A stretch of DNA of 64,000 nucleotides from Desulfopila aestuarii DSM 18488 (GTDB lineage: Bacteria > Desulfobacterota > Desulfobulbia > Desulfobulbales > Desulfocapsaceae): positions 248,001 to 312,000 of the forward strand of contig NZ_FRFE01000003.1 in the NCBI RefSeq assembly GCF_900143695.1, in the 5' to 3' direction. The notes under the pieces were generated by a model, which was not told the DNA's origin, did not search any database, and saw only the letters and a program-made list of their open reading frames with translations. Shown in pieces: positions 1-14,590 of the stretch. The position numbers and the translations under genes are program-made. The number at the start of each line of letters is the position of its first letter. The stretch's first letter is position 1.

Positions 1-395
1 TCCATGCTGAAATCGTCAAGAACAATCAGATTGTCCTCCTGCAGCCTGGCGCTCAAAGCCATCGACAGTGCGAGTTTACGCACTTTTCTGTTCAGTTTGA
101 AACTGTAGTCACGCGGCTTGGGACCGAACACCACACCGCCTCCTCGCCAAACAGGAGAGGTACGGCTACCGGCTCTAGCGCGACCTGTACCCTTCTGTCT
201 CCAAGGCTTGGCGCCACCACCACTGACTTCCACGCGGGTCTTGGTGCATGCGTTACCAGACCGGCGGGCCGCCCGCTGCATCCGTACAACATCATGCAGG
301 ATGTACTCTTTCACCTCAAGATTGAAAACGGCGTCATTCAGTTCGATCTGCCCGACGTTCTCGTTCTTGATGTTCATTACATTTACAGTTGACAT
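1..395 (-). CDS. rplD: 50S ribosomal protein L4 (5' part only)
   Basis: Large-subunit protein L4, which binds 23S rRNA and helps line the exit tunnel; in some bacteria it also represses its own operon. The gene is cut by the window edge, so only the first 131 codons are visible. The reading frame opens with ATG at 395 (MSTVNVMN) and contains the typical L4 stretches GTGRARAGS and VWRGGGVVFGP, the tunnel-loop region rich in Gly and Arg. It follows rplC by 37 bases, the usual L3-L4 order of the S10 operon. It does not appear as a full ORF because no stop lies inside the window. Identification is firm from sequence pattern and gene order. Confidence 0.93.
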   Translation of the reverse strand, partial: MSTVNVMNIKNENVGQIELNDAVFNLEVKEYILHDVVRMQRAARRSGNACTKTRVEVSGGGAKPWRQKGTGRARAGSRTSPVWRGGGVVFGPKPRDYSFKLNRKVRKLALSMALSARLQEDNLIVLDDFSM

Positions 396-432
396 TTCTA
401 TCTCCTCGAACCTGATCTCGTTCCGACATCAA

Positions 433-1062
433 TTATTTGGCAAATATTTTCAAGAGGCCGTTTTGAGCCCCAGGAACAGGTCCCTTCAGCAGCACGATAT
501 TTTCGTCCGCGCGAATATCAATCACAATGGCGTTCTTTTTCAGAACAGTCTGGTTGCCCATTTGACCAGGCATTTTCTTGCCCTTCACAACACGGCTCGG
601 CCAAGCGCTGGTACCAATTGAACCAGGTGCCCTGTGAAACATGGAACCATGGGTATCGCGACCACCGCCAAAACCGTGACGCTTCATGACACCCTGGAAT
701 CCCTTTCCTTTACTGGTTCCCTGAACATGTACCACATCTCCGACCTTGAAGAGTTCACTCACGCTTATCTCCTGGCCGACCGTGTACTGAGCAGCGTCTG
801 CCACCCGGAATTCACGAATATGGTAAAAACCTTCAGAATCTGATTTTTTGAAATGACCTGCGTCAGGTTTGTTGACCCGCTGTGCTTTTTTGTTCGCGAA
901 ACCAACCTGTATTGCATTGTATCCGTCAGTCGCAACCGTCTTAACCTGAAGAATTTTGCAAGGTCCTGCTTCAACGACGGTTACAGGGATCGCCTGACCC
1001 AGTTCGCTGTAAACGCGGGTCATTCCTATTTTCTTACCCAATATACCCATTGTCTTTGGCAT
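433..1062 (-). CDS. rplC: 50S ribosomal protein L3
   Basis: L3 is a primary 23S rRNA-binding protein needed to start 50S assembly; its long loop reaches the peptidyl-transferase centre. The product is 209 residues, the normal bacterial length. It begins MPKTMGILGKKIGMTR and carries the family signature around residues 125-160 (KGKGFQGVMKRHGFGGG, then HGSMFHRAPGSIG). The Gln that is often methylated in bacterial L3 lies in the GQMGN-type loop nearby. It sits between rpsJ (43 bases upstream) and rplD, as in the S10 operon of most bacteria. Nothing unusual is seen. Confidence 0.98.
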   Translation of the reverse strand: MPKTMGILGKKIGMTRVYSELGQAIPVTVVEAGPCKILQVKTVATDGYNAIQVGFANKKAQRVNKPDAGHFKKSDSEGFYHIREFRVADAAQYTVGQEISVSELFKVGDVVHVQGTSKGKGFQGVMKRHGFGGGRDTHGSMFHRAPGSIGTSAWPSRVVKGKKMPGQMGNQTVLKKNAIVIDIRADENIVLLKGPVPGAQNGLLKIFAK

Positions 1063-1104
1063 AATTGCACCCGATGCTTCAATTTGCTTTGCAATTCAAG
1101 CCCG

Positions 1105-1419
1105 TTAAGGCAGTTTAATCTCGACATCGACGCCAGCGGAAAGCTCAAGCTTCATCAGCAGATCAATGGTCTGCTGGGTCGGCTCGAGAATATCCAGTAA
1201 ACGACGATGGGTTCTCATTTCAAATTGTTCTCTCGATTTTTTGTCTACGTGCGGTGAACGAAGTACACAGAATTTGTTCACGGTGGTCGGCAGAGGAATT
1301 GGCCCTGCTACTGCAGAACCGGTCCTTCTTGCCGTCTCTACGATCTCAGACGTAGACTGATCGAGCAGTTTATGATCGTAAGCTTTTAAACGAATACGAA
1401 TTTTTTCTGTAGGTATCAT
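1105..1419 (-). CDS. rpsJ: 30S ribosomal protein S10 (NusE)
   Basis: S10 is a 30S head protein and, as NusE, partners NusB (encoded at 30697) and NusG in antitermination complexes. The 104-residue product matches the usual length and shows the conserved core [16 protein letters not shown] near the N-terminus, GPIPLPT at about residues 39-45 and the RTHRRLLDI segment near residues 68-76. It starts only 9 bases after tufA ends, so the str operon (rpsL-rpsG-fusA-tufA) runs straight into the S10 operon and the two are probably co-transcribed. No separate promoter or S10 leader could fit in the gap. Confidence 0.98.
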   Translation of the reverse strand: MIPTEKIRIRLKAYDHKLLDQSTSEIVETARRTGSAVAGPIPLPTTVNKFCVLRSPHVDKKSREQFEMRTHRRLLDILEPTQQTIDLLMKLELSAGVDVEIKLP

Positions 1420-1428
1420 CGTACACCC

Positions 1429-2619
1429 TTATTTAATGATTTTACTTACTACACCGGCACCGACTGTTCTCCCGCCCTCACGGATGGCAAAACGCAACCC
1501 TTCATCCATGGCAATGGGAGTGATCAATTCAGCGGTAACGGACACATTGTCTCCAGGCATAACCATCTCCGTCCCTTCCGGAAGGGTGACGATACCTGTA
1601 ACATCGGTTGTTCTGAAGTAGAACTGCGGACGATAGCCGTTGAAAAACGGTGTATGGCGTCCACCTTCATCTTTGCCGAGAATATAGCATTCTGCCTCAA
1701 AACGAGTATGGGGTGTAATGGAACCCGGTTTGGCGAGAACCTGTCCTCGCTCAATATCATCTCGTTTTACACCACGAAGCAGTGCACCGATATTGTCGCC
1801 AGCCTGACCTTCATCAAGCAATTTGCGGAACATCTCAACACCGGTACAGGTGGTCTTCTGAGTAGCCTTGATACCAACTATCTCGATCTCATCACCGACC
1901 TTCACAATACCGCGCTCAATACGACCGGTTGCAACAGTACCACGACCAGAGATAGAGAACACATCCTCGACCGGCATCAGGAAAGGCTTGTCAGTTTCAC
2001 GTTCCGGCTCAGGGATGTATGAGTCAACAGCCTCCATAAGGTCCCAGATGCATTTCGACTTTTCAGCATCTTCCGGATTCTCAAGAGCAAGAAGTGCAGA
2101 ACCCTGGATAAAGGGAATATCGTCACCTGGGAACTCGTATTTATCGAGCAGCTCACGCAGCTCCATCTCAACCAGTTCAATCAATTCAGGATCGTCGACC
2201 ATGTCACACTTGTTGAGGAACACCACAATGGCAGGAACACCAACCTGACGAGCAAGAAGAATGTGCTCACGGGTCTGCGGCATGGCTCCATCAGTAGCGG
2301 CAACGACCAGAATGGCACCATCCATCTGGGCAGCGCCTGTGATCATATTCTTGATGTAATCAGCATGACCAGGGCAGTCGACGTGAGCATAATGACGTTT
2401 GGTTGTCTCGTACTCGACATGGGCTGTGGCAATGGTAATGCCACGCTCTTTTTCTTCCGGTGCCTTATCAATCTCACTAAAGTCGGTGAATTTCGCCTGA
2501 CCTTTAGTAGACAGTACACGGGTAATTGCTGCGGTCAGGGTCGTCTTGCCGTGATCGATGTGACCTACAGTGCCGACGTTGACGTGTGGCTTTGTTCTTG
2601 AAAATTTTTCCTTCGCCAT
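1429..2619 (-). CDS. tufA: Elongation factor Tu, str-operon copy
   Basis: GTPase that delivers aminoacyl-tRNA to the ribosomal A site. The product has 396 residues with the G1 P-loop GHIDHGKT at 19-26, the switch-II DCPGH motif, the NKCD base-recognition motif, and the beta-barrel domains 2 and 3 ending in [11 protein letters not shown]. It follows fusA by 25 bases and precedes rpsJ by 9. A second copy lies at 18335-19525; the two proteins differ at 10 of 396 positions by my reading (A2S, S7Q, several E/D or E/Q changes, I/V, A/T, R/Q, S/A), none of them in nucleotide-binding motifs. Which copy is called A or B follows the enterobacterial convention for the operon context. Confidence 0.98.
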   Translation of the reverse strand: MAKEKFSRTKPHVNVGTVGHIDHGKTTLTAAITRVLSTKGQAKFTDFSEIDKAPEEKERGITIATAHVEYETTKRHYAHVDCPGHADYIKNMITGAAQMDGAILVVAATDGAMPQTREHILLARQVGVPAIVVFLNKCDMVDDPELIELVEMELRELLDKYEFPGDDIPFIQGSALLALENPEDAEKSKCIWDLMEAVDSYIPEPERETDKPFLMPVEDVFSISGRGTVATGRIERGIVKVGDEIEIVGIKATQKTTCTGVEMFRKLLDEGQAGDNIGALLRGVKRDDIERGQVLAKPGSITPHTRFEAECYILGKDEGGRHTPFFNGYRPQFYFRTTDVTGIVTLPEGTEMVMPGDNVSVTAELITPIAMDEGLRFAIREGGRTVGAGVVSKIIK

Positions 2620-2644
2620 TGTATTTTCCTTAAAATACGATCCG

Positions 2645-4723
2645 TTAAATTCCTCGGATTTTCTTAATTATCGCCTCGGCTTTGGCAGTCGGGACAATAT
2701 TATACTCGAGAAACTGCATGGTGAAACTTGCTCGGCCCTGGGTGGCTGACCTCAGAGAAGTCGAATAACCAAACATCTCTGAAAGTGGCACATGCGCCTT
2801 CACATTCTGCAAATCACCTTCCGCCTCAACACCGACAATCTTGCCACGTTTCTGGTTGAGATCGCCAATGACATCCCCGATATATTCTTCGGGAGTAACC
2901 ACCTGCAGGTCCATCATCGGCTCAAGCAGTGCTGGCTTAGCATCAGCAGTAGCCCTTCTAATCGCCATTGAAGCTGCCACTCCAAAGGACATGTCTGTAG
3001 ACTCATCCTCGTGGAATGATCCACCAGTCAGCGTTACCTTGATGTCGGTCAGCGGGTATCCGATCAGCGGTCCCGAATCAAGATTGTCTCTGACACCCCG
3101 TTCAATCGCCCCGATATACTGTGGGGGAATCTGGGTCTCGTCAACCTGACTTTCAAACTCAATTCCGCTTCCCTGAGGTAGTGGCGCAACCTCAAGAATG
3201 ACGTGACCATACAATCCTTTAGCGCCTGTCGCCTGATCAAATTTGCCTTCGGCACCGCAGCTTGCAGTGATCGTTTCCTTGTAGGCGACCTGCGGCTTAC
3301 CAACCTTCGCGCCGACCTTGAACTCATGAATCAGTCGGTGCACGATAATCTCGAGGTGAAGCTCACCCATGCCGGAGATGATCGTCTGCCCTGAGTCCTT
3401 GTCGGTGGAAATGGTAAAAGACGGATCTTCCAGGGCAATTTTGTCCAGAGTTTCGGACAGCTTCTTTTCTTCAGCTTTCGATTTCGGCTCAATAGCGACA
3501 CCGATGACCGGCTCGGGAAATTCCATGCTCTCAAGCAGGATATAGTCCCCTTTTTCACAAAGCGTGTCACCTGTGGTTGTGAACTTGAGCCCGACAATTG
3601 CACAGATATCACCGGCCGATACTTCGCTTACCTCTTCGCGCTTGTTTGCGTGCATCTTCAGAATCTTGCTGATCTTTTCCTGCTTCTGCTTCGCAGGATT
3701 ATAGACCTTGTCTCCGACAGCCAGACGACCGGAGTAGAGACGGACAAAAGCAAGATTCTCGACAAACGAATCGCTCATCAACTTAAAGACCAGACAAGCC
3801 AATTTCTCCTTGGCGTCGGTCTTCCTTGTGAGCCTTTCGCCATCCTTATCCATCCCCTCTATAGCCGGAACATCCAGCGGAGAAGGCAGATAATCGATCA
3901 CAGCATCAAGTAGAGGCTGTACACCTTTATTCTTAAATGCGCTCCCACACAAGACCGGGACAATATCAAGCCCCACTGTTGCCTTTCTGAGAGCACTATA
4001 AATCTCAGTCGCAGATACCGATGTATCACTCAAGTATTTTTCCATGACGTCCTCATCGAAGTCGGCCAACTTCTCGAGGAGTGTCATACGTGCGGCCGTG
4101 AAAATATCGTTGTATTCGGCAGGAATGTCTTGCTCAACTACTTCCTGACCAAGAGTGTGCTCTGTAAAGGTGAGCATCTTCTCTTTTACGAGGTCTATGA
4201 CCCCATCAAAATCGGCTTCTTTACCGACAGGAATCTGCACGGGCACCGGATTGGCCCCGAGACGTTCCCGGATCATCTTTACACATCGCTCAAAATTCGC
4301 GCCGACCCTGTCCATCTTGTTGACAAAGGCTATGCGCGGAATGTGGTACTTGTTGGCCTGTCGCCAGACTGTTTCCGACTGTGGCTCAACTCCGCCTACA
4401 GCACAGAAGACGGCGACTGCACCGTCAAGCACCCGCAGGGAACGTTCTACCTCAATGGTAAAATCGACATGTCCCGGCGTGTCGATGATATTGATCTTTT
4501 TTTCATTCCAGTAGCAGGTTGTTGCAGCTGAGGTGATGGTGATTCCCCGCTCCTGCTCCTGTTCCATCCAGTCCATGACGGCTGTACCTTCATGAACTTC
4601 ACCAATCTTATGCGAACGACCAGTGTAATAGAGGATCCTCTCAGTGGTCGTTGTCTTACCGGCATCAATGTGTGCCATGATGCCAATATTACGGACGTCT
4701 GTCAGATCAACCTGGGTTGTCAT
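2645..4723 (-). CDS. fusA: Elongation factor G
   Basis: Translocase GTPase that moves tRNA and mRNA through the ribosome and works with RRF in recycling. The product is 692 residues, standard for EF-G. The G domain shows [12 protein letters not shown] near residues 17-28, RGITI at the effector loop, DTPGHVDF, and NKMD. The C-terminal domain IV/V region includes the conserved [11 protein letters not shown] and [14 protein letters not shown] segments. It lies 69 bases after rpsG and 25 before tufA, the classic rpsL-rpsG-fusA-tuf order. Long EF-G sequence similarity to the spdA/spdB type was considered; the str-operon location argues for the housekeeping EF-G. Confidence 0.98.
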   Translation of the reverse strand: MTTQVDLTDVRNIGIMAHIDAGKTTTTERILYYTGRSHKIGEVHEGTAVMDWMEQEQERGITITSAATTCYWNEKKINIIDTPGHVDFTIEVERSLRVLDGAVAVFCAVGGVEPQSETVWRQANKYHIPRIAFVNKMDRVGANFERCVKMIRERLGANPVPVQIPVGKEADFDGVIDLVKEKMLTFTEHTLGQEVVEQDIPAEYNDIFTAARMTLLEKLADFDEDVMEKYLSDTSVSATEIYSALRKATVGLDIVPVLCGSAFKNKGVQPLLDAVIDYLPSPLDVPAIEGMDKDGERLTRKTDAKEKLACLVFKLMSDSFVENLAFVRLYSGRLAVGDKVYNPAKQKQEKISKILKMHANKREEVSEVSAGDICAIVGLKFTTTGDTLCEKGDYILLESMEFPEPVIGVAIEPKSKAEEKKLSETLDKIALEDPSFTISTDKDSGQTIISGMGELHLEIIVHRLIHEFKVGAKVGKPQVAYKETITASCGAEGKFDQATGAKGLYGHVILEVAPLPQGSGIEFESQVDETQIPPQYIGAIERGVRDNLDSGPLIGYPLTDIKVTLTGGSFHEDESTDMSFGVAASMAIRRATADAKPALLEPMMDLQVVTPEEYIGDVIGDLNQKRGKIVGVEAEGDLQNVKAHVPLSEMFGYSTSLRSATQGRASFTMQFLEYNIVPTAKAEAIIKKIRGI

Positions 4724-4792
4724 CGCCCTCCCTCAATTCTTTCTTAAGTTAGTGCTGATGCCAACCCATGACATCACCTTATTGTCGTGCGC

Positions 4793-5266
4793 CTACCAGC
4801 GATAGTGTGCGAACGCTTTGTTGGCCTCAGCCATACGATGCGTATCATCACGCTTTTTCACAGCAGCGCCACGATTATTATATGCATCCATCAATTCTGC
4901 AGCAAGCTTGTCCGACATGGATTTTCCGGAACGAGACTTGGCAAAGTTAATGATCCAGCGGATGGCGAGCGCGTTCCTCCTGGACTGACGAACTTCCATC
5001 GGTACCTGGTAAGTTGCACCACCAACACGGCGGGATTTAACTTCAACCTTCGGACGAACATTCTCCATCGCGTCCTCAAAGACGGTCATTGGATCCTGAT
5101 CAGCGATACGGTCAGTTACAATATCCATGGCATCATAAAAGATGCGCATTGCTGTACTCTTTTTGCCACGCTCCATGAGACCGTTGGTAAACTTGCTTAC
5201 CAACACGCTGTTGTAGCGCGGATCGGCATCAATCGGACGACGGCTGGCTATATTTCTACGAGACAT
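4793..5266 (-). CDS. rpsG: 30S ribosomal protein S7
   Basis: Primary 16S rRNA-binding protein that nucleates assembly of the 30S head and is often the autogenous repressor of the str operon. The 157-residue product begins [20 protein letters not shown] and has the family blocks [37 protein letters not shown] and [10 protein letters not shown]. It follows rpsL by 31 bases. Length and order are those of the standard str operon. I looked for an S7-binding structure in the short rpsL-rpsG gap and could not identify one by eye. Confidence 0.98.
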   Translation of the reverse strand: MSRRNIASRRPIDADPRYNSVLVSKFTNGLMERGKKSTAMRIFYDAMDIVTDRIADQDPMTVFEDAMENVRPKVEVKSRRVGGATYQVPMEVRQSRRNALAIRWIINFAKSRSGKSMSDKLAAELMDAYNNRGAAVKKRDDTHRMAEANKAFAHYRW

Positions 5267-5297
5267 ATATTTCCTTCTCCTTCAGGTCGGCTTCCGA

Positions 5298-5669
5298 TCA
5301 GGAAGGACGCTTAGCTCCATACTTAGAACGGCCCTGACGTCTAGCAGATACGCCTAAAGAGTCGAGGGTACCGCGAACGATGTGGTAACGAACACCTGGA
5401 AGGTCCTTTACCCTACCACCGCGAATCAATACAACCGAGTGTTCCTGCAGGTTGTGGCCAATACCCGGGATATAGGATGTAACCTCAATACCGTTGGTGA
5501 GTCTTACCCTCGCGACTTTACGAAGAGCGGAGTTCGGCTTCTTCGGAGTTGTTGTGTAAACTCTCACACATACACCCCTTTTCTGCGGACACCCTTTCAA
5601 TGCAGGAGTATTTGTCTTCTTGACAATCTTCTTCCTGCCGCTCCTAACGAGTTGGTTAATTGTTGGCAT
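5298..5669 (-). CDS. rpsL: 30S ribosomal protein S12
   Basis: S12 sits at the decoding centre and controls accuracy. The product has 123 residues; the streptomycin-region loops are both of the common type: [13 protein letters not shown] at residues 40-52 (Lys43/Lys44) and [13 protein letters not shown] in the second loop. No substitution typical of streptomycin resistance is visible. It is the first gene of the str operon, 124 bases downstream of a near-consensus promoter centred near 5780, and separated from rpoC by 166 bases. Confidence 0.98.
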   Translation of the reverse strand: MPTINQLVRSGRKKIVKKTNTPALKGCPQKRGVCVRVYTTTPKKPNSALRKVARVRLTNGIEVTSYIPGIGHNLQEHSVVLIRGGRVKDLPGVRYHIVRGTLDSLGVSARRQGRSKYGAKRPS

Positions 5670-5764
5670 TGCGTCTACTGCTCCTGTTTGTATAACAGTT
5701 TAATATATAATTTCTGGCAATTCAGCTGCAGGTATCGCCACTAAAATTTGCACGAAAGTGGAAT

Positions 5765-5793
5765 TATTTACCCTAACGACACATGAGTGTCAA
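5765..5793 (-). promoter_or_regulatory. Sigma-70 promoter for the str operon
   Basis: On the minus strand a perfect -35 TTGACA (5788-5793) is followed by a 17-base spacer (5771-5787) and the -10 TAAATA (5765-5770). The start point would fall near 5758, leaving about a 90-base leader in front of rpsL. The spacer also contains a short inverted repeat, GACAC-TCAT-GTGTC, that overlaps the -35 box and could be an operator or merely chance. The position between rpoC and rpsL is where many bacteria have an independent str promoter. Confidence 0.7.
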
Positions 5794-5835
5794 GGACAAA
5801 AATATTTACAACTGAATTTTAACACGCCTCACGCA

Positions 5836-9879
<4,044 letters not shown>

Positions 9880-10000
9880 GAAATCACCTCTCCCTCATAT
9901 TATAGGATATGCTCGGTATGTTCATTCACCGAACCTTGAAGAGATTTTCCTTCAATCTGCAATTGCAGTACAGCCTTTTGGTCTGGACAGCGCTGATAGA

Positions 10001-13000
10001 TTATTCCTCCATCAGCTCCATATTCAGACACAGCCCCTGCAGCTCCTTCACCAGAACATGGAACGATTCCGGTAGCCCCGTGGTGAGGAAGTTGTCACCT
10101 TTGACAATTCGCTCGTACATGGTGGTGCGGCCTTCCACGTCATCAGATTTTGCGGTGAGAAATTCCTTCAGGGTATAGGCGGCGCCATACGCCTCCATAG
10201 CCCAGACCTCCATCTCACCAAGTCGCTGACCACCAAACTGAGCCTTACCACCAAGCGGCTGCTGGGTAACAAGCGAGTACGGCCCGGTGGAACGAGCATG
10301 AATTTTATTATCGACCAGGTGATGCAATTTCACCATGTACATGGCACCGACGGTTACCTGGTTAGCAAAAGGTTCACCGGTAAGACCATCATACAGTTGC
10401 ACCTGCCCAACCTCATCAAGACCGGCCTCCACCAGCAGACGGCGAATCTGATCCTCTTTGGCGCCGTCAAATACCGGAGTAGCCATGTGCAGACCATTTC
10501 TATGGATTCTGGCCCATTCGATGATCTCCTGGTCGGTCTTGCCCTCAGTAATGGCCTCATACTCACTCTGCGAGTAGATGGCTTTCAGCTTGGTCCGGAT
10601 CATATCAACAGCCTGTTCCCGTGCCATCAGATCAAGCTGCTCGCCAAGTTTCCTCGCAGCATAACCAAGATGAACCTCAAGAACCTGACCAACGTTCATA
10701 CGAGACGGAACGCCAAGCGGATTGAGAACGATATCGACGGTTGTGCCGTCGGCAAAAAACGGCATATCCTCTTCCGGCAGCAATCGGGAAACAACACCCT
10801 TATTACCGTGCCGGCCGGCCATTTTATCGCCAACTGAAAGCTTTCTCTTGGTTGCAACATAGACCTTAACCATCTTCACGACGCCTGGAGGCAAATCATC
10901 ACCCTTTCGCATCCTGTCAATGATACCTTCATAGCGATCGGAGATAAGGCGAGCCTGTTTCTCGTAGCGCTGATAGGCTGCCTCGATCAGCTCCTCATAT
11001 TTGGCTCTCTCAGAGAAGTCGATATGTCTCAACTGGTTGAACCCGATAGCTACAGCCATGTCGGCTTCAATCTTTTTGCCGAGTGCAACAACAAGCTGGC
11101 CACTGCCATCGAAGATATCTTTTTTGGCTGTGCGGCCTTCAATAATCAGGCCCAGCTCACGGCATACACCTTTTTTGAGACTGTTCAGTTCATCGACCTT
11201 ATCCTGGGTGAGTTTTTCGATCTCAAGATCCTCGATCATCAGGGAGCGCTCATCCTTATCAACACCCTTTCTCGAGAATACTTTGGCGTCGATAACAACA
11301 CCACTCACTCCAGGCGGAACCCGAAGTGAAGAATCTTTGACGTCCTGCGCCTTCTCGCCGAAAATAGCCCGCAGCAGTTTTTCCTCTGGAGAAAGAACAG
11401 TTTCACCTTTAGGCGTCACCTTGCCTACCAGGGTGTCACCGGCCTTCACCTCAGCGCCGATCCGGACAATGCCGGACTCGTCGAGGTTTCTCAGTGTTTC
11501 TTCACTGACGTTGGGGATGTCCCGGGTAATCTCTTCTTTTCCAAGCTTGGTATCCCGCGCCATGGTCTCAAACACCTCGATATGCACCGAAGTGAAGGTA
11601 TCCTCTTTCAAGAGCCGCTCATTGACAAGAATCGAGTCCTCAAAGTTGAACCCGCGCCATGGCATGAAAGCGATAGTGACGTTTTTACCAAGAGCCAGTT
11701 CACCAAACTCACAGGAAGGACCATCCGCCAGGACAGTTCCCTTGGTCACACGCTGGCCCGGTACGACCAGCGGATGCTGATTAAAGCAGGTATTCTGGTT
11801 GGATTTCTTATATTTCTCGAGACGATAAACAGCTACACCGGTATCAAATCCATCCACACCTGGCTTGTCATATCGTATAACAATACGGTTCGCATCGGAT
11901 TCTTCAACAACACCCTCGTCTGCGGAGAGCAGACAAGCACCGGAATCACGGGCCACATAACGCTCCATACCGGTTCCGACAAGCGGCGACCGGGGAATGA
12001 GCAGAGGCACTGCCTGACGCTGCATGTTCGAACCCATCAGAGCACGGTTAGCGTCATCGTTTTCCAGAAAAGGAATCAGCGAGGCAGCAACACTCACCAG
12101 CTGATTCGGCGCGATATCCATATAGGTAACCTGATCAGATACAGAGGTAACAACCTCACCATCTTCTCGAACAATGAGGTTACCTTCAGCTATCTCATTC
12201 TGGTTGCCCATAACGGTGAGAGCCGGAGCAATGATCTGGTTCTGCTCCTGTAGAGCACTCAAGTAATCTATCTTGTCCAGAACAATCCGGTTATCGACCT
12301 TTCTGTATGGCGTTTCAATAAAACCATAAGGATTGACCCGGGCATAAGTGGCAAGTGAGACAATCAGACCAATATTTGGACCCTCTGGAGTCTCAACCGG
12401 ACAGATGCGACCGTAATGGGTAGGATGAACGTCACGTACCTCAAAACCTGCACGTTCGCGGGATAGACCACCAGGTCCGAGAGCCGAGAGACGACGTTTG
12501 TGAGTCACCTCGGATAGCGGGTTTGTCTGGTCCATGAACTGTGAAAGCTGGGAGGTCCCGAAAAACTCTTTTATTGCCGCAGAAATCGGTTTGGGGTTCA
12601 CCAGGTCATGGGGCATAAGCGTCTCGACATCCTGCAATGTCATCCGCTCCTTGATAGCCCGTTCCATACGGACGAGACCCATGCGATACTGGTTTTCCAC
12701 CAGCTCGCCAACGGTTCTTACACGACGGTTGCCAAGATGATCAATATCATCGACAGCACCCTGGGTGTCTTTCAACCGCACAAGATATTTTATCGACTCG
12801 ACGATATCTTCCTTGGTCAACGCCCTGTTATTGATATCTATATCAAGACCGAGTCGAGCGTTTATCTTGTAACGTCCTACCTCGGAAAGATCATAAAGAT
12901 CGGCATTAAAGAAGAGGTTATCAAAAAATCCCTGGGCAACCTCAACAGTTGGCGGACTAGAAGGCCTGAGCCGGCGATAAATTTCGAGCAGCCCCTCTTC

Positions 13001-14080
13001 AGAGGATGCAACTTTATCAACCGCGAGAGTCCTGCTAAAGGAGTCGGAATACTTGACACCATCGATAAAGAGTACCTTAAAGGCGGTAATGCCTGAACTC
13101 TGCAAGGTCTCCAGGATGGTCTCGGTGATTTCTGTATTGCAGAGTGCAATTATCTCACCGTTCGCAGGATTAACAATGTTTTCAGACAGTACTTTCCCGA
13201 CGACTGATTCAGCAACAATCTGTACCCTGGTAATACCTTCGCCAGCGATCCGCTTGCATAATGCCTTACTGACCTTCCGGCCTTTTTTGGCCAGCACCTC
13301 TCCGTTCGCCGGGGAAATGAGGTCGAAGTCAAGCCTCTGTGAAACGAGAGTCTCGGAGTCGAAATCGATAAAGAAGTTTTCACCTTCCTGAGTGATGGTA
13401 TTTACAGGATAAAACTCACTCAACAACTCCTCGGAAGAATAACCGATCGCTTTTAACAGCGTGGTTACCGGAAATTTGCGCCGCCGATCGATCCGGACGT
13501 GAAGGATATCTTTTATGTCAAATTCAAGATCAATCCATGAGCCACGTACGGGGATGATCCTTGCAGAATAGAGCAGCTTGCCGCTGGAATGCGTCTTACC
13601 ATTATCGTGGGTATAAAAAAGACCCGGTGAACGCTGGAGCTGAGACACAATTACCCGTTCTGTACCGTTGACAACAAAGACGCCATCGGCGGTCATCATC
13701 GGCAGGGAGCCAAGGAAAACCTCCTGCTCCTTGATATCACGGATAGTCTGAACTCCAGTTTCCTCGTCAACATCAAAAGTGATGAGGCGTACCACGATCT
13801 TCAGAGGAATTTCATACGTCATGCCACGCTGCTGGCACTCTTCCACGGTATATTTCGGCTCACCGAATTTATAGCGAACGTATTCGAGGGAACAGAGTCC
13901 GTTGAAGTCGTTGATGGGGAAGACACTCTTGAAGATTGCCTCCAGTCCGATATCCTCGCGCTCATCAGGGTCTGCGTCGATCTGCAGGAACTGCTCATAC
14001 GAGATGCGTTGCATTGAGATAAGGTGAGGTGGCTCAATAATCGTTGCAGCCGTGGCAAAATTCTTTCTAACTCGTTCCAT
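10001..14080 (-). CDS. rpoB: RNA polymerase subunit beta
   Basis: Core catalytic subunit of RNA polymerase, 1359 residues. The rifampicin-binding region at about 508-548 reads GTSQLSQFMDQTNPLSEVT and continues HKRRLSALGPGG, with wild-type-like Asp517, His527 and Ser532, so nothing in the sequence predicts rifampicin resistance. Further blocks include RDVHPTHYGRICPVETPEGPN, GRHGNKGVVSR and the C-terminal LNMELMEE. It lies 510 bases downstream of rplL, with a strong hairpin in that gap, and 121 bases upstream of rpoC. Length is close to that of other proteobacterial beta subunits; no extra domain is evident. Confidence 0.98.
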   Translation of the reverse strand: MERVRKNFATAATIIEPPHLISMQRISYEQFLQIDADPDEREDIGLEAIFKSVFPINDFNGLCSLEYVRYKFGEPKYTVEECQQRGMTYEIPLKIVVRLITFDVDEETGVQTIRDIKEQEVFLGSLPMMTADGVFVVNGTERVIVSQLQRSPGLFYTHDNGKTHSSGKLLYSARIIPVRGSWIDLEFDIKDILHVRIDRRRKFPVTTLLKAIGYSSEELLSEFYPVNTITQEGENFFIDFDSETLVSQRLDFDLISPANGEVLAKKGRKVSKALCKRIAGEGITRVQIVAESVVGKVLSENIVNPANGEIIALCNTEITETILETLQSSGITAFKVLFIDGVKYSDSFSRTLAVDKVASSEEGLLEIYRRLRPSSPPTVEVAQGFFDNLFFNADLYDLSEVGRYKINARLGLDIDINNRALTKEDIVESIKYLVRLKDTQGAVDDIDHLGNRRVRTVGELVENQYRMGLVRMERAIKERMTLQDVETLMPHDLVNPKPISAAIKEFFGTSQLSQFMDQTNPLSEVTHKRRLSALGPGGLSRERAGFEVRDVHPTHYGRICPVETPEGPNIGLIVSLATYARVNPYGFIETPYRKVDNRIVLDKIDYLSALQEQNQIIAPALTVMGNQNEIAEGNLIVREDGEVVTSVSDQVTYMDIAPNQLVSVAASLIPFLENDDANRALMGSNMQRQAVPLLIPRSPLVGTGMERYVARDSGACLLSADEGVVEESDANRIVIRYDKPGVDGFDTGVAVYRLEKYKKSNQNTCFNQHPLVVPGQRVTKGTVLADGPSCEFGELALGKNVTIAFMPWRGFNFEDSILVNERLLKEDTFTSVHIEVFETMARDTKLGKEEITRDIPNVSEETLRNLDESGIVRIGAEVKAGDTLVGKVTPKGETVLSPEEKLLRAIFGEKAQDVKDSSLRVPPGVSGVVIDAKVFSRKGVDKDERSLMIEDLEIEKLTQDKVDELNSLKKGVCRELGLIIEGRTAKKDIFDGSGQLVVALGKKIEADMAVAIGFNQLRHIDFSERAKYEELIEAAYQRYEKQARLISDRYEGIIDRMRKGDDLPPGVVKMVKVYVATKRKLSVGDKMAGRHGNKGVVSRLLPEEDMPFFADGTTVDIVLNPLGVPSRMNVGQVLEVHLGYAARKLGEQLDLMAREQAVDMIRTKLKAIYSQSEYEAITEGKTDQEIIEWARIHRNGLHMATPVFDGAKEDQIRRLLVEAGLDEVGQVQLYDGLTGEPFANQVTVGAMYMVKLHHLVDNKIHARSTGPYSLVTQQPLGGKAQFGGQRLGEMEVWAMEAYGAAYTLKEFLTAKSDDVEGRTTMYERIVKGDNFLTTGLPESFHVLVKELQGLCLNMELMEE

Positions 14081-14508
14081 AAATTGTCCTCGAGGTTGCC
14101 AGTAAATCGTTACAAACGTTTTAGCTCAGTCAGGTGCCGAAAATCGATAGATTCAAGGGTAAGCTGAATCAATGAGATTTTAAGTAATTTTGAAAATTGT
14201 GCGGATTCTGTAAAGTGACGACTGCCAGAAATATTGTATAATTGAGACAGGTATTAGCGGTGGAATGGAGCGATACATTGATTACGGACATGTGTTTTCC
14301 TTTTTTTTTGATTAATTGACAAACTCGCAAAAAGTCTCCAGAAAATTCGGAGCAACACAAGAAATGAACCAGTTACGCAATTCAGCCGTCGGCAAAAAGA
14401 ACACTAAACACTCTTTAAATCTTTTGCCAACGGAAATAACGATAGCGATAACCTTGTAATCGCTTGATTTTACTAACTAATTTTTTACAAAATTTTCAGC
14501 ATCCCAAA
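14081..14508 (-). other. rplL-rpoB intergenic spacer
   Basis: About 430 bases upstream of rpoB and downstream of the hairpin at 14509. The stretch is AT-rich and contains no convincing coding frame; the only open frame, a 63-codon one at 14169-14360, has no ribosome-binding site and no recognizable composition. A secondary rpoB promoter could lie here, but I did not find a paired -35/-10 that I would call. It is unusually long for this position. Confidence 0.5.
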
Positions 14509-14548
14509 ACACGACACGCTACGTGGCAGAGCCCGTAGCGTGTCGTGT
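14509..14548 (-). terminator. Hairpin between rplL and rpoB (attenuator candidate)
   Basis: A perfect 15-bp inverted repeat, arms ACACGACACGCTACG (14509-14523) and its complement (14534-14548), with a 10-base loop. On the minus strand the stem is followed by TTTTGGG, a short U-tract. In Escherichia coli the same gap has a partial terminator and an RNase III site that lower rpoBC expression relative to rplJL; this hairpin sits in the equivalent place, 42 bases after the rplL stop. Partial termination or RNase III processing is inference. Confidence 0.65.
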
Positions 14549-14590
14549 ATTTCAGTGCACTCCATAGTGGAATGCCTGTGCCGAGGTGGA

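Noticed and set aside
14169-14360. A 63-codon frame between rplL and rpoB
   Set aside because: No ribosome-binding site, atypical composition and location in an untranslated spacer.
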